Assembly (NCBI GenBank): GCA_003140835.1
Contig: PLLA01000098.1
Coordinates: 1-58,638 of the forward strand
DNA length: 58,638 nt
Direction: 5' to 3'
Source: Candidatus Tumulicola scandinaviensis
Lineage (GTDB): Bacteria; Vulcanimicrobiota; Vulcanimicrobiia; Vulcanimicrobiales; Vulcanimicrobiaceae
In this document: one piece after another, positions 32,905-41,919 of the stretch
Layout: each line of letters begins with the position of its first letter
Numbering within the stretch: the stretch's first letter is position 1
Made by a program: the position numbers and the translations under genes
The notes under the pieces: generated by a model
What the model saw: only the letters and a program-made list of their open reading frames with translations
What the model was told of the DNA's origin: nothing
Database searches by the model: none

Positions 32905-33906
32905 TTACTTCGATTCAGCCGGGTCGAGGCAACGGCCCGGCACTAAGTAGTTGGTAACATAGTCGGCCACCGCGTCGCCCAGCGGCGTGGGCGGTGCATC
33001 GTAACCGGTCGCGCGTATGCGGTCCATGCGCGCGCAGGTCGAGTACTGGTATTTTCCGCGCAAGCGTTCGGGCATGTCGACGAACTCGATGCGCTCGGAT
33101 AGGCCGAGCGCGGGAAAAATCGGCCGCACCAACTCGAGCCAGGTCTGCGCGCGGCCAAACCCAACGTTGAACAAGCCGGCGGCGTCCGATTCGGCAAGAT
33201 GCAGCGTCATGTCGGCCGCATCCTTCACGTAAATGAAGTCGCGCCGCTGTTCGCCGTCGCGAAACTCGGGCCGGTGGCTTTTGAAGAGCTTCACGCTGCC
33301 GGAATCCCGTATTTGTTCGTAGGCCTTGCATACGACGCTGCGCATGTCGCCCTTATGGTCTTCATTCGGGCCGAAGACGTTGAAGTATTTTATGCCGCAG
33401 ATGCTTCGGTCGAGCTCGACACGCGCCGCGTAGAGATCGAAAAGGTGCTTTGAATACGCGTACATGTTGAGCGGGCGAAGCGTCCTGAGGTCGGCCTCGT
33501 CGGAGAGGTCGTCTTCGAGAGCGCCGTAGGTCGCCGCCGATGAGGCATAAACGAACCGCTCGGCATTCTCCCCGGCCCAGTGCGCGAGATGCTTCGTGTA
33601 CTCATAGTTGTTGCGCATCAGGTAATCGGCGTCGTCTTCGGTCGTCGCAGAGCAGGCGCCCAGATGAAAGACCGTCCCGACTCCGCCGAAATCGTCGCCG
33701 TCGGACGTGCGCTGTTCGAATTCGTCGGCGTCGATATAGTCGGAGAAGCGCAGCGGCACCAGATGCCGCCATTTCTCCGAGCGGTCGAGCCGGTCGATGA
33801 TCAGAATGTCGTCGATGCCGCGCCGGTTCAACGCCCAAACGACAGCGCTGCCAATAAGGCCGGCGCCTCCGGTGACGATAATCGTGCCGCGGTCGAGATC
33901 GAACAT
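32905..33906 (-). CDS. rfaD: ADP-L-glycero-D-manno-heptose 6-epimerase
   Basis: 333 residues. TIIVTGGAGLIGSAVVWALNRRG is the NAD-binding Rossmann start, ASSAATYG holds the catalytic Ser/Thr region, and MYAYSKHLFDLYA holds YxxxK; KYFNVFGPNEDHKGDMRSV and DFIYVKDAADM fit RfaD/HldD. It makes the heptose for LPS inner core, which supports an outer membrane. It lies 11 bases downstream of the next gene's stop on the same strand, with no other heptose genes nearby. Related epimerases (GalE) lack the HKGxM segment. Confidence 0.88.
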   Translation of the reverse strand: MFDLDRGTIIVTGGAGLIGSAVVWALNRRGIDDILIIDRLDRSEKWRHLVPLRFSDYIDADEFEQRTSDGDDFGGVGTVFHLGACSATTEDDADYLMRNNYEYTKHLAHWAGENAERFVYASSAATYGALEDDLSDEADLRTLRPLNMYAYSKHLFDLYAARVELDRSICGIKYFNVFGPNEDHKGDMRSVVCKAYEQIRDSGSVKLFKSHRPEFRDGEQRRDFIYVKDAADMTLHLAESDAAGLFNVGFGRAQTWLELVRPIFPALGLSERIEFVDMPERLRGKYQYSTCARMDRIRATGYDAPPTPLGDAVADYVTNYLVPGRCLDPAESK

Positions 33907-33993
33907 GGTGCGAGCCCCTTAAATCCCCCGGCTAGCGGCGGGAGTCCTGGAAGGAAGGAACGCCCGGGGATATTTGCTAATCCATCGCAAATA

Positions 33994-36345
33994 ATGATTT
34001 GCAAGCGATTCGCAATTTTGGCAGCCTTGTGGCTAACGGTCGCTTGGGGAACCCCAAGCACCGGCTTGGGCGCCGCCACTGCCAGCATCTCCGGCACGGT
34101 CGTCGACGGCTTCGGGCGGCCACTCGCATCGGTCGAGCTGCAACTCGAGGGCAGCGGCGTCCGGCTCCAGGGGCAGACCGGTGCCGGCGGTGCGTTTCGG
34201 TTTTCGGGCCTGGTGCCGGGCAGCTACCGCCTTACAGCGACGTCCGGCGACCGCGAGGGCAGCGTCGCGGTCGACCTTGCAGGCAGCGGCATCTCGGTGA
34301 CAGTGGAACTCCTTGCGACGGTCGGCCACGTAACGAGTGCGGCGTCCGCGCCGCCGATGAACGGCTCGGGGACCGACGTGACCGTCAACCACATGCTGCT
34401 CGACCGGATGCCTTTCCAGGGATCGTTGCCGCAGACGCTGCTGCAGCTGCCGGCGGCGGCACGCGGGGCGAACGGGGTGGTGCACATCAACGGCGACCAC
34501 GGCGACATCAACTACTACGTCGATGGCGTGCAGGTTCCTCAAGAACTCAACCGCGAGGTCGGCAGCGAAATCGATCCCAACGACATCGCCTTTATGGACG
34601 TGATGGAGGGTGCCTTCCCGGCGCAGTACGGTGGCCGTTTCGCCGCCGTCATCAATGTCAACACCCGCATCAACCAGGGAGCGGCGGGAGCCTCGGGTTA
34701 CGCCGACGCCGGCTCGTATGCGACCGGCGCCTCGTTCGTCAACGTGCACGCGCCGGCCGCGAGCGGACAGGTGTCGCTCAGTTTAGCGGCATCGCAAGGC
34801 GACCGCGTCCTCGATCCGCCAAATGTTAGCGCCGTGCACGACCGGGGCGCGCAAACCAACGCGTTCTTGCGGTACACGGTACCGATCGGCAACGACTATG
34901 CAAATGTCACGTTCATTCATTCCTACCAGTCGTTTCAAATTCCCAACGACGTGGCCGGCGGCGAACCGGCGGCGACCGACGATAACGAAACGCAAGACGA
35001 CTCGTTCCTGGCCGCCCAGATTCATCACACGCTCGTCTCCGGCGGTGCGCTCAGTTATGGCGTCGGTTTCAAACAGTCGCGCATCCGCGACTTCGGCGAT
35101 CCGCAAAACGACTTCGCCTATGGCTACAATCTCAACGCTGCGGCGGGCGGAACGCCGTCGGGATGCGCGAACGGCGTCGTCGCTTCGTGCGCGTACTCGC
35201 TCGCCGCCGATCGCACCGCTCGCGATGCAATCTTCAACGTCGACGAGGCGCTCGACGACGGCAAGCATACTATCGACTTTGGCACATCCTACGACGTGAC
35301 GACGGTCGACAAGAATTACGCCGTTACGTTGCAACCGGGGAACTTTCTCGCACCGATTTTGACGCCGAAGACTCCGGGGGCTGCATACATGGTGGTCGAC
35401 GACTCGCCCAACATCGGCCACACGGCGAGTGCGTACCTTCAAGACTCGTGGGAGATGTCGCCGATCTGGCAGCTCGACGTGGGGCTTCGTCAAGATGTCT
35501 TTACGATTTTTTCGACGCAGTTTCAAGAAGGCTTTGCGCAGATCAGCCCCCGCATCAAGCTGACGCGCCTGTACGGCCGGCGCGCTGGCGCGTACGCGTA
35601 CTTCGGGCGCTTCTTCACGCCGTTTTCGCTCGAGAACGTTTCGCCGAGCGCCGCCCACTTGCTCGATCTTCCAAACCAGCCGTTACCGGCGCAGTTCGAT
35701 TTGCGGCCGCAGCGCGACAGCGTTTTCGAAATCGGCGGTCACTTGCCGATCGGGCGCGGATCGCTGGGCCTGCGCATCATGCAGAAGATCGCCGTCGACC
35801 TGCTCGACGACACGCAGGTCGGCGTTACGGCGCTTCATCAAGACATCAACTACGCCGCCGGAAACATCTCCGTGCAGAGCGCGTACTACCAGTTGCCGCT
35901 GTCAGCCGGCGGGCGTGCGTACTTTTCGCTGGCGCACGCGCGCTCGGTGAATGCCGGCTGTGAAACGCAGTTGCTGGCACCGTGTTTCGGAGCGCCGCAG
36001 GGTTGGACGGCAGCCGATCACGACCAAAACTGGGACGCCACTGGCGGCTTTCTGAGTAACGACCGGCACGGCGGCTGGCTGGCCGTCGACGGCGAGTACG
36101 GTTCGGGACTCTCTTCGGCCTACTGTCAGCCGGTCAGCAGCAATTGCAAAGTGCCGCCGCACCTCACTTTCGACGCGGTCGAAGGCATAGGACTCCCCGG
36201 GCACACGGCACTCACGATCGGCATTGACAACCTGCTGAACGACCGCTATCGCATTACGTATCTGAACGCGCAAGGCAATCATTATGCCGCCGGCAGGACG
36301 TTCGAAATCGGGTGGCGGTTTGCAACCGCTAAAACGGCGCCGTGA
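33994..36345 (+). CDS. TonB-dependent receptor 2
   Basis: 783 residues from ATG 33994. The signal peptide ends near GLGAA; ASISGTVVDGFGRPLASVELQLEGSG...YRLTA is a carboxypeptidase-regulatory-like domain. The plug has DRMPFQGSLPQTLLQLPAAARGANGVVHINGD and YYVDGVQVPQELNREVG. The barrel runs to GWRFATAKTAP. Substrate unknown. It has no clear ribosome site. Its 3' end overlaps the convergent third receptor by 17 bases, so they may be co-regulated or silence each other. Confidence 0.9.
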   Translation: MICKRFAILAALWLTVAWGTPSTGLGAATASISGTVVDGFGRPLASVELQLEGSGVRLQGQTGAGGAFRFSGLVPGSYRLTATSGDREGSVAVDLAGSGISVTVELLATVGHVTSAASAPPMNGSGTDVTVNHMLLDRMPFQGSLPQTLLQLPAAARGANGVVHINGDHGDINYYVDGVQVPQELNREVGSEIDPNDIAFMDVMEGAFPAQYGGRFAAVINVNTRINQGAAGASGYADAGSYATGASFVNVHAPAASGQVSLSLAASQGDRVLDPPNVSAVHDRGAQTNAFLRYTVPIGNDYANVTFIHSYQSFQIPNDVAGGEPAATDDNETQDDSFLAAQIHHTLVSGGALSYGVGFKQSRIRDFGDPQNDFAYGYNLNAAAGGTPSGCANGVVASCAYSLAADRTARDAIFNVDEALDDGKHTIDFGTSYDVTTVDKNYAVTLQPGNFLAPILTPKTPGAAYMVVDDSPNIGHTASAYLQDSWEMSPIWQLDVGLRQDVFTIFSTQFQEGFAQISPRIKLTRLYGRRAGAYAYFGRFFTPFSLENVSPSAAHLLDLPNQPLPAQFDLRPQRDSVFEIGGHLPIGRGSLGLRIMQKIAVDLLDDTQVGVTALHQDINYAAGNISVQSAYYQLPLSAGGRAYFSLAHARSVNAGCETQLLAPCFGAPQGWTAADHDQNWDATGGFLSNDRHGGWLAVDGEYGSGLSSAYCQPVSSNCKVPPHLTFDAVEGIGLPGHTALTIGIDNLLNDRYRITYLNAQGNHYAAGRTFEIGWRFATAKTAP

Positions 36346-38716
36346 GCCGCATCAACAAGTTACGCCCGTTGGCAATCTGCGTGGTGTTGAAGCCGTTGGC
36401 GACTTTGATTGGATACTGGTGGTTGAGCACGTTGGTGACGATGAAGGAGATGCCCAGACCGTGGTCGTCGCCGTGTCCCGGCGTGAGGTAGCGCCCGGCG
36501 GCGACGTCGAACGTGGTGTGTGCCGGAAGCCGGCCGTTTAGCGTAGCGTCGGCGGATTCGAACGCAACCGGAAACCCGCTGCCGTAGTTGCTTTGCAGGG
36601 TCGTAAACCATTGATGGCCTCGCCCGTATCGCCACGTGTAAGCGGCCGATGCCGCGACCGTTTCGTCGTGATCTTCGGGCGAAAGCTGCGAAACACAGGA
36701 TTGATTGGGTGCATTCGTCCCCGGCGGAAACAGAAACGTGGATCCCGAGACGCAGGCTGCGTACGACCCCGACACCGTCGCACTCAGGAACCATTCGTTG
36801 AAGTTGGGGAGCCGGCTGCTGAGACGCAACTCGACGCCGGTGTCAAGACCGATCGCGTTATTGAAGACCGCAAACAGCGGCGTATTCAGCAGTTGCGTCG
36901 TGTCGAGCACGTTGACGGCGGTCTTGCGAAACAGGTTGATCGATCCGGTAAAGTTTGAGTTGAAAGCGTGATCGAATCCGATTTCGTAGTAGGCGTCGCG
37001 CTCGGGCTGCAGATTGTATACCGGAACTGTCGGACAGCCTTGTAGCACGACGCAGTCCTGGCGCACGTCCTCCAGTAACGGTGCGGCGTAGAAGCGCCCG
37101 TAGTACGCGTGGCCGGTGTTTTTCCCGCCGTCCCAGATGGTCACGCCGGCGCGCGGGCTGAACTGCCAGCCGCCGGTGTAGCCGGTCGAGTGGTCGTATC
37201 GCAGACCGTAGTTGAACTGTACGTATTTCGAGACTTGCCACTTGTCTTGGGCGTAGATGCCGATTTGCGAGCCGGCTTGCGCTTGCGACGGCGAAGCGAC
37301 CAGATAGTACGGCTGCGTGTGGGTGCCGGAGTCCGCGCAACCCGAGAAATAACAGCCGAACGCTTGGGTAGCGACTAAATTCGCGCGGTTGACGTCGATG
37401 CCGACCTTCCACGCGTGATGCTCGGTCGCGCGGAAATCCGACATGCGCAGTCCCACGTAGCTCGCGTAGGTGTTCGAGAGCAAGCCGACGTTATGGGCCG
37501 GCGCCGGCGAGCCTCCGCCGAACGACGGGGTTAATCCCAAGACGTCGTTAGGGAGGTCACCGTCGTAGTTGACGCGCGTCGAGCGCCACCACGGGGTGAC
37601 TTGAAAGACGCCGTTTCCGTCGCGCGACGTCTGCGTGTAGCTGATGTGGGAGAAGCGGTCGTACTCGCGTTGCACGTCGTCGGTCCCAGCCGGCGTGAAC
37701 ACCGGGTCGTACGGATTGTTCGGATCGGTGTTGATGGGGATCTGGAACTGCGCGAGCTGATTCGAATAATCGAACGACAGGGTCGAGCGGGCGCTGATTT
37801 GGCTGATGAACCGCAAGAACTGGTCGCTTTGTGACGAGTCGTCGTGGATCGGGACGAAGGTTGGCGCGTCTAGACCGCGGGCCGTGCTCTGACTGTTGGC
37901 ATTGAAGAAGAGCTCGTTCGGGCCGAAGCGTGCGACGGTGTCGAGGCTGCCGATGCCCTGCGATTGGTTGCCGGCGCCGCCGGTAATCGTTCCGTAGAAG
38001 CCTTCCGGAATTTGCGACGGCCGGTTAGTAATGATGTTGACCACGCCGCCCATACGGTCGCCCCCGTATTCGGCCGGAATCGCTCCCGTCAGCAGTTCCA
38101 ACGAATCGATGTTTTTGGGATCCACGATTTCCGCGAAGTTCGAGGTGGTGGCCAGCGGCAACGGTGCGCCGTCGATGTTATACGTGACGCCGTGGAAACC
38201 GTTAACGACGGGTTCGTTGTATGAGAACGGGATAACGCCGGGCAGCGTCTGAAGCAGTTTGTCGAGACTGTTTTGGACGGGTGAGGTCTGGATCGAGGAA
38301 CGCGTGAGTTGATTGACCGACGGTGCGTTTGCCTGGAGGCCGGCCCCACGCGCCGTGACGGTCGTGCTCGCGATTTCCTTTAAGTGGGTCGACAGGGCGA
38401 CGTCGATGGTGGCGACCGAATCGCTCGAGACCGTAACCAGGACTTGAAGTCCGTGCGCGCCGGTCGCATTCGCGACGACGCGGTACGAGCCGAACGGCAC
38501 CTGTGCGAACACGTATCCGCCTCTGGCGTCGGTGGTGGTGGTGAAGCGCGAGCCTTCACCCTCGAGGATCACGGCCGCTCCGGGTGCGGGCTTTCCGTCG
38601 ACGGTAATCGTGCCGCGAACCACTCCGGTAGTGGCCGCGAGCGCCGGGAGCGCCGTTGCGAGCGCGAAAATGAATGCTAAGAAAACGGCGTCCCGCGCCG
38701 TTGAAATTCGGGGCAT
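36329..38716 (-). CDS. TonB-dependent receptor 3
   Basis: 795 residues. The signal peptide precedes GVVRGTITVDGKPAPGAAVILEGEG...YRVVANATG (regulatory-like domain), then the plug (TRSSIQTSPVQNSLDKLLQTLPGVIPFSYNEPVVNGFHGVTYNIDGAPLPL, AEYGGDRMGGVVNIIT). The last residue is Phe, the usual BAM signal (LMRLTAPF). It lies 51 bases downstream of a membrane protein on the same strand; the two may be co-transcribed. Substrate unknown; neighbouring His-rich and copper-chaperone-like genes hint at metals, weakly. Confidence 0.9.
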   Translation of the reverse strand: MPRISTARDAVFLAFIFALATALPALAATTGVVRGTITVDGKPAPGAAVILEGEGSRFTTTTDARGGYVFAQVPFGSYRVVANATGAHGLQVLVTVSSDSVATIDVALSTHLKEIASTTVTARGAGLQANAPSVNQLTRSSIQTSPVQNSLDKLLQTLPGVIPFSYNEPVVNGFHGVTYNIDGAPLPLATTSNFAEIVDPKNIDSLELLTGAIPAEYGGDRMGGVVNIITNRPSQIPEGFYGTITGGAGNQSQGIGSLDTVARFGPNELFFNANSQSTARGLDAPTFVPIHDDSSQSDQFLRFISQISARSTLSFDYSNQLAQFQIPINTDPNNPYDPVFTPAGTDDVQREYDRFSHISYTQTSRDGNGVFQVTPWWRSTRVNYDGDLPNDVLGLTPSFGGGSPAPAHNVGLLSNTYASYVGLRMSDFRATEHHAWKVGIDVNRANLVATQAFGCYFSGCADSGTHTQPYYLVASPSQAQAGSQIGIYAQDKWQVSKYVQFNYGLRYDHSTGYTGGWQFSPRAGVTIWDGGKNTGHAYYGRFYAAPLLEDVRQDCVVLQGCPTVPVYNLQPERDAYYEIGFDHAFNSNFTGSINLFRKTAVNVLDTTQLLNTPLFAVFNNAIGLDTGVELRLSSRLPNFNEWFLSATVSGSYAACVSGSTFLFPPGTNAPNQSCVSQLSPEDHDETVAASAAYTWRYGRGHQWFTTLQSNYGSGFPVAFESADATLNGRLPAHTTFDVAAGRYLTPGHGDDHGLGISFIVTNVLNHQYPIKVANGFNTTQIANGRNLLMRLTAPF

Positions 38717-38766
38717 GGACTTCTCCGATCGCTATGAGTTGAGGAGGGTGAACGTGGAGGCGCGCG

Positions 38767-39318
38767 CTAGGCGCGGGCGTTCGCGATCGGAGGAGGACGG
38801 GCGAAGCGCCGCCGCAGAACGGGCGAGCGGCGAGCGATGGGGGCCGGCTGGAGATGGCGGACCCAGAGAAGCGGACGTTCGGCAAACGGCGAACGCGCGA
38901 TGACGATGACGGCGCCGGCCAGCCGGCGCACGAGCCACCGCGTCAGGGTTAGGAGCGCGACGGCGGCGATGATGAGGGCGGCGACGGTCGCGAACAGGCC
39001 GGCGTCGGCGTGACTCGCTTCGACGCGTTCGCCGATAGCGAGCCATAGGCCGGCCGAGACCGCTAGCGACGCGAAGCCGGGAAGGCGAGAGGTCAAACGA
39101 GCGGCGAGAACGCTTCCGTCGGCGGCCTTGCCCGACCCCGTCCAGGCCAGCGCCGCGAGCGCGACGGCGAAACCAGCGCAGCCGGTAGCGGCTAGCTCGA
39201 GTAGGACGGTGTGGTAGGCGCCGCCCATCGCATGGTCCCCGCCGTATAGCGCCGTGTGGGCGATCAGGGAAGCAAGCAAGCCAAGGGCGAGAGCGCCGGG
39301 AATCTCCCGGAGGGTCAC
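38767..39318 (-). CDS. Integral membrane protein upstream of TonB receptor 3
   Basis: 183 residues with about four or five helices. The first loop has SLIAHTALYGGDHAMGGAYHTVLLEL with three histidines in 20 residues, and the C-terminal tail is basic (RSPVLRRRFARPPP). A metal-related role is possible because of the histidines and the receptor downstream, but no family is recognised. The 51-base spacing to the receptor suggests an operon. Confidence 0.55.
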   Translation of the reverse strand: MTLREIPGALALGLLASLIAHTALYGGDHAMGGAYHTVLLELAATGCAGFAVALAALAWTGSGKAADGSVLAARLTSRLPGFASLAVSAGLWLAIGERVEASHADAGLFATVAALIIAAVALLTLTRWLVRRLAGAVIVIARSPFAERPLLWVRHLQPAPIARRSPVLRRRFARPPPIANARA

Positions 39319-39374
39319 GCGGGTTTCTTTCTACGGAGAGATGCGGGGAGGCCTGTGGCCTTCGTCGTACTGTC

Positions 39375-39962
39375 GTGACCCCGCCCCTCGCCGCTACTGA
39401 ACTCGGTGGAATGGGAGTCTGGCACATGGTTGAAAACGCGGATACGGTGAGCTTGGTTTGCGCGCTACTCGTGCGCTTTCCGGAGCTGGCTTCAATTCGC
39501 TCGCTGCCGGGCGACCGCACCGTGCGGCTCACGTTTGCGGTGCGTAAGCGGCTCGACCGCGCCGCTCAATCGGCGCTGGCCGAAGCCATCGAGGAACACA
39601 TCCACAGTTTCCTTCGCCTCGCCAAGGACGATGCGCGGACCGTTCGGCTCGAATGCGAGGGCGATCGCTCGATGACGTTCGTCCACATCACGCGCGACTT
39701 GGAGACGTTCACCAAGGAAGAGCTGGAACTGCAGGTCGGCTTCTTCGGGGAGCGGTTTGGCGATGCGGTGGTGCGCAACCCGGTGCCCGACGATCACGGC
39801 GATGCCGATCCGGCGGCGCAGGACGAGTCCGCCTTATACGCCGTCGAAGCGTTGCGCGATCCGGCGCAATCGAAGAGCCTGGTGGGTTTCCGTGAGGAGA
39901 AGCGAGTGCTGGTCTACTTCCTGAAATCGCAGAAGAAAGCCAAGGCGTCGGCTCGCCGATAG
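39375..39962 (+). CDS. Hypothetical protein, first gene of the ymdB operon
   Basis: 195 residues from a GTG; an ATG at 39411 is equally possible and neither has a good ribosome site. VSLVCALLVRFPELASIRSLPGDRTVRLTFAVRK, then a helix pair and HITRDLETFTKEELELQVGFFGERFG, and a Lys-rich tail. I recognise no domain. Its 3' end abuts ymdB, with which it is surely co-transcribed; rny is not in this position. Function unknown. Confidence 0.6.
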   Translation: MTPPLAATELGGMGVWHMVENADTVSLVCALLVRFPELASIRSLPGDRTVRLTFAVRKRLDRAAQSALAEAIEEHIHSFLRLAKDDARTVRLECEGDRSMTFVHITRDLETFTKEELELQVGFFGERFGDAVVRNPVPDDHGDADPAAQDESALYAVEALRDPAQSKSLVGFREEKRVLVYFLKSQKKAKASARR

Positions 39963-39973
39963 CGATTCCCGTC

Positions 39974-40759
39974 ATCCGTGTCCTGCTGATCGGGGACGTC
40001 GTCGGTTCCCCCGGTCGCGACACGCTCAAACGTTGCGTGGCGCTGGCGCGCGAGCAACATCAAATTCACGCCTGCTTGGCCAACGGCGAAAACGCCGCGG
40101 GTGGTTTCGGCTTGACCGCCCAGACGGCTGAGGAAATGTTCGGCAGCGGCGTCGACTTCATCACCAGCGGCAATCACATCTTCGATAAACGCGACTTCAA
40201 GGGCTACCTCGAAAGCAGCGATCGCGTGATCCGGCCCGCTAACTATCCGCCGGCGACGCCCGGGCGGGGCTCCGGCACCTTTATCGTCGAAGGCGTCACC
40301 GTGGGCGTCCTCAACGTCATGGGCCGGACCTTTATGCCCCCGGTAGACGATCCATTCCGGTGCGCCGACGCACTGGTCGACGAGTTGCGGCGAAAGACGC
40401 CGGTGATCGTGGTGGACGTACACGCCGAGGCTAGTTCGGAGAAAGTCGCGCTCGGGCGCTTTCTCGACGGCCGGGTGTCGTGCGTCTACGGAACCCATAC
40501 GCACGTCCAGACGTCCGATGAACAAATTCTCCCGGGCGGCACCGCTTACGTCACCGATGTGGGCATGACCGGCCCGACCGAAGGCGTGATCGGCATGGAG
40601 TCGCGCGCGGTGCTCGACCGTTTTCTGACCGGTATCTCGGACCGCTTCAGCGTCGAAAAAACCGGAACCAAACAGTTTTGCGCTGCCGTGGTGGGGATCG
40701 ATACGAACACCGGCAAAGCGATCGAGATCAAGCGCATCTTTCAACGAGGAATCGCGTAA
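39974..40759 (+). CDS. ymdB: YmdB-family metallophosphoesterase with non-canonical start
   Basis: About 261 residues. RVLLIGDVVGSPG holds the first metal ligand, followed by LANGENAAGG, SGNHIFDKR, DVHAEASSEK and YGTHTHVQTSDEQIL, all motifs of the TIGR00282/YmdB 2',3'-cyclic phosphodiesterase family. The motif-bearing N-terminus demands a start near 39974, but between the TGA at 39893 and GTG 40037 the frame holds no ATG, GTG or TTG; ATC 39974 or ATT 39965 or ATA 39959 is implied. Starting at GTG 40037 would delete the GD motif. It precedes spoVS as in Bacillus. Confidence 0.9.
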   Translation: MRVLLIGDVVGSPGRDTLKRCVALAREQHQIHACLANGENAAGGFGLTAQTAEEMFGSGVDFITSGNHIFDKRDFKGYLESSDRVIRPANYPPATPGRGSGTFIVEGVTVGVLNVMGRTFMPPVDDPFRCADALVDELRRKTPVIVVDVHAEASSEKVALGRFLDGRVSCVYGTHTHVQTSDEQILPGGTAYVTDVGMTGPTEGVIGMESRAVLDRFLTGISDRFSVEKTGTKQFCAAVVGIDTNTGKAIEIKRIFQRGIA

Positions 40760-40765
40760 CCGACG

Positions 40766-41110
40766 ATGAGCGCCGACGGACCGCTGAAGGTTTCGACGAA
40801 GAGCAATCCAAACGCGGTGGCGGGCGCCCTCGCGGCGTCGCTGCGCGAACGCGGCAGCGCCGAGTTGCAAGCAGTCGGCGCCGGGGCGATCAATCAAGCG
40901 ATCAAAGCGGTAGCCATTGCCCGCAACTACCTCAAAGCCGCCGGCGTGGACATCGTCTGCGTCCCGGCGTTCATCACGGTCGCCATCAGCGACAACGAAC
41001 GCACCGGCATTTCGCTCGTCGTCGAGCGACGCCACGCACGCCACACCGACGAGGAGGCTACGATCCTAGAATCAACGACGCAAATCGACGGCACGGCGGT
41101 GCCGGAGTGA
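40766..41110 (+). CDS. spoVS: Stage V sporulation protein S family (Alba-like)
   Basis: 114 residues; LKVSTKSNPNAVAGALAASLRERGSAELQAVGAGAINQAIKAVAIARNYLKAAGVDIVCVPAFITVAI fits SpoVS, a small Alba-like fold conserved also in many non-sporulating bacteria. The tail (HTDEEATILESTTQIDGTAVPE) is longer than in Bacillus. No other sporulation gene is seen. It follows ymdB with six bases between and overlaps the next gene by four (GTGA), so it is part of the same coupled run. Confidence 0.92.
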   Translation: MSADGPLKVSTKSNPNAVAGALAASLRERGSAELQAVGAGAINQAIKAVAIARNYLKAAGVDIVCVPAFITVAISDNERTGISLVVERRHARHTDEEATILESTTQIDGTAVPE

Positions 41111-41919
41111 AGATCGACCTGCATTCGCATACCAACGTCAGCGACGGCACCTTGGCCCCACAAGCGTTGGCGGACTTCATGGGCGAGCGAAAGGTCGAAA
41201 TCTTTTGCATCTCCGATCACGACACGCTCGGAGCCTACGGAAAGTTCGAGCCCCCGGCCGGCTCGCGATACATCACCGGGATCGAAATCAATACCACGTG
41301 GCGCGAAAACGAAGTGCACGTGCTGGGATACAACGTTCCGCTCGGGCCGTCGGCAATCAACGATCTGCTGGAATATAACCAGGACCAGCGCCGCGTGCGC
41401 GCTCAAACGATGGTCGACCAGCTGCGCGCCGCCGGCTACGGTCTGACGATCGAAGACGTGTTGCGCCAATCCGACGAGGCGCACTCCGTGGGCCGCCCGC
41501 ACGTCGCCAAGGCGCTGGTACACGCCGGCATGACCGAGAGCGTCAGCACCGCCTTTCGCGATATTCTCGGCAGCGGAAAGCCGGGATACGTGCCGCAACT
41601 CTACACCACGCCGCAGCGAGCCATCGAAACGATTGCCGCGGTCGGCGGGATTCCGGTGCTGGCCCATCCGGGACGACTGCGCGACCGCATCCTCATTGAC
41701 GAGCTGGCCCATCACGGCTTGCAGGGTCTCGAAGTCTTTTATCCGCTGCACGAGCCGGCCGACGTCGCCGAGTTTCGCGCCAAGGCCCGGGAATACGGTT
41801 TGGTCATGACGGCGGGCATGGATTTTCACGACATTCGCTATCACACCCAAGGCGTCGGAATGGATATCGACGAGGCCGACGTAGCGCCGTTCCTGGAACT
41901 CGTCGAAGTCTTCGCGTGA
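41107..41919 (+). CDS. PHP-domain phosphoesterase (RNase AM/YciV-like)
   Basis: 270 residues from GTG 41107. KIDLHSHTNVSDGTLAPQ, FCISDHDTLGA, TGIEINT, VGRPHVAKAL, VLAHPGR and TAGMDFH are the metal-site motifs of PHP enzymes of the 3',5'-nucleoside bisphosphate phosphatase / RNase AM group. These degrade pAp or trim RNA 5' ends. It overlaps spoVS and the next gene by GTGA each, so all are translated together. Length is normal. Confidence 0.88.
   Translation: MKIDLHSHTNVSDGTLAPQALADFMGERKVEIFCISDHDTLGAYGKFEPPAGSRYITGIEINTTWRENEVHVLGYNVPLGPSAINDLLEYNQDQRRVRAQTMVDQLRAAGYGLTIEDVLRQSDEAHSVGRPHVAKALVHAGMTESVSTAFRDILGSGKPGYVPQLYTTPQRAIETIAAVGGIPVLAHPGRLRDRILIDELAHHGLQGLEVFYPLHEPADVAEFRAKAREYGLVMTAGMDFHDIRYHTQGVGMDIDEADVAPFLELVEVFA

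Noticed and set aside
32223..32957. Plus-strand frame of 244 codons
   Set aside because: Antisense to the His-rich membrane protein, whose signal anchor and HxHxH motifs are convincing; the frame has shadow composition.
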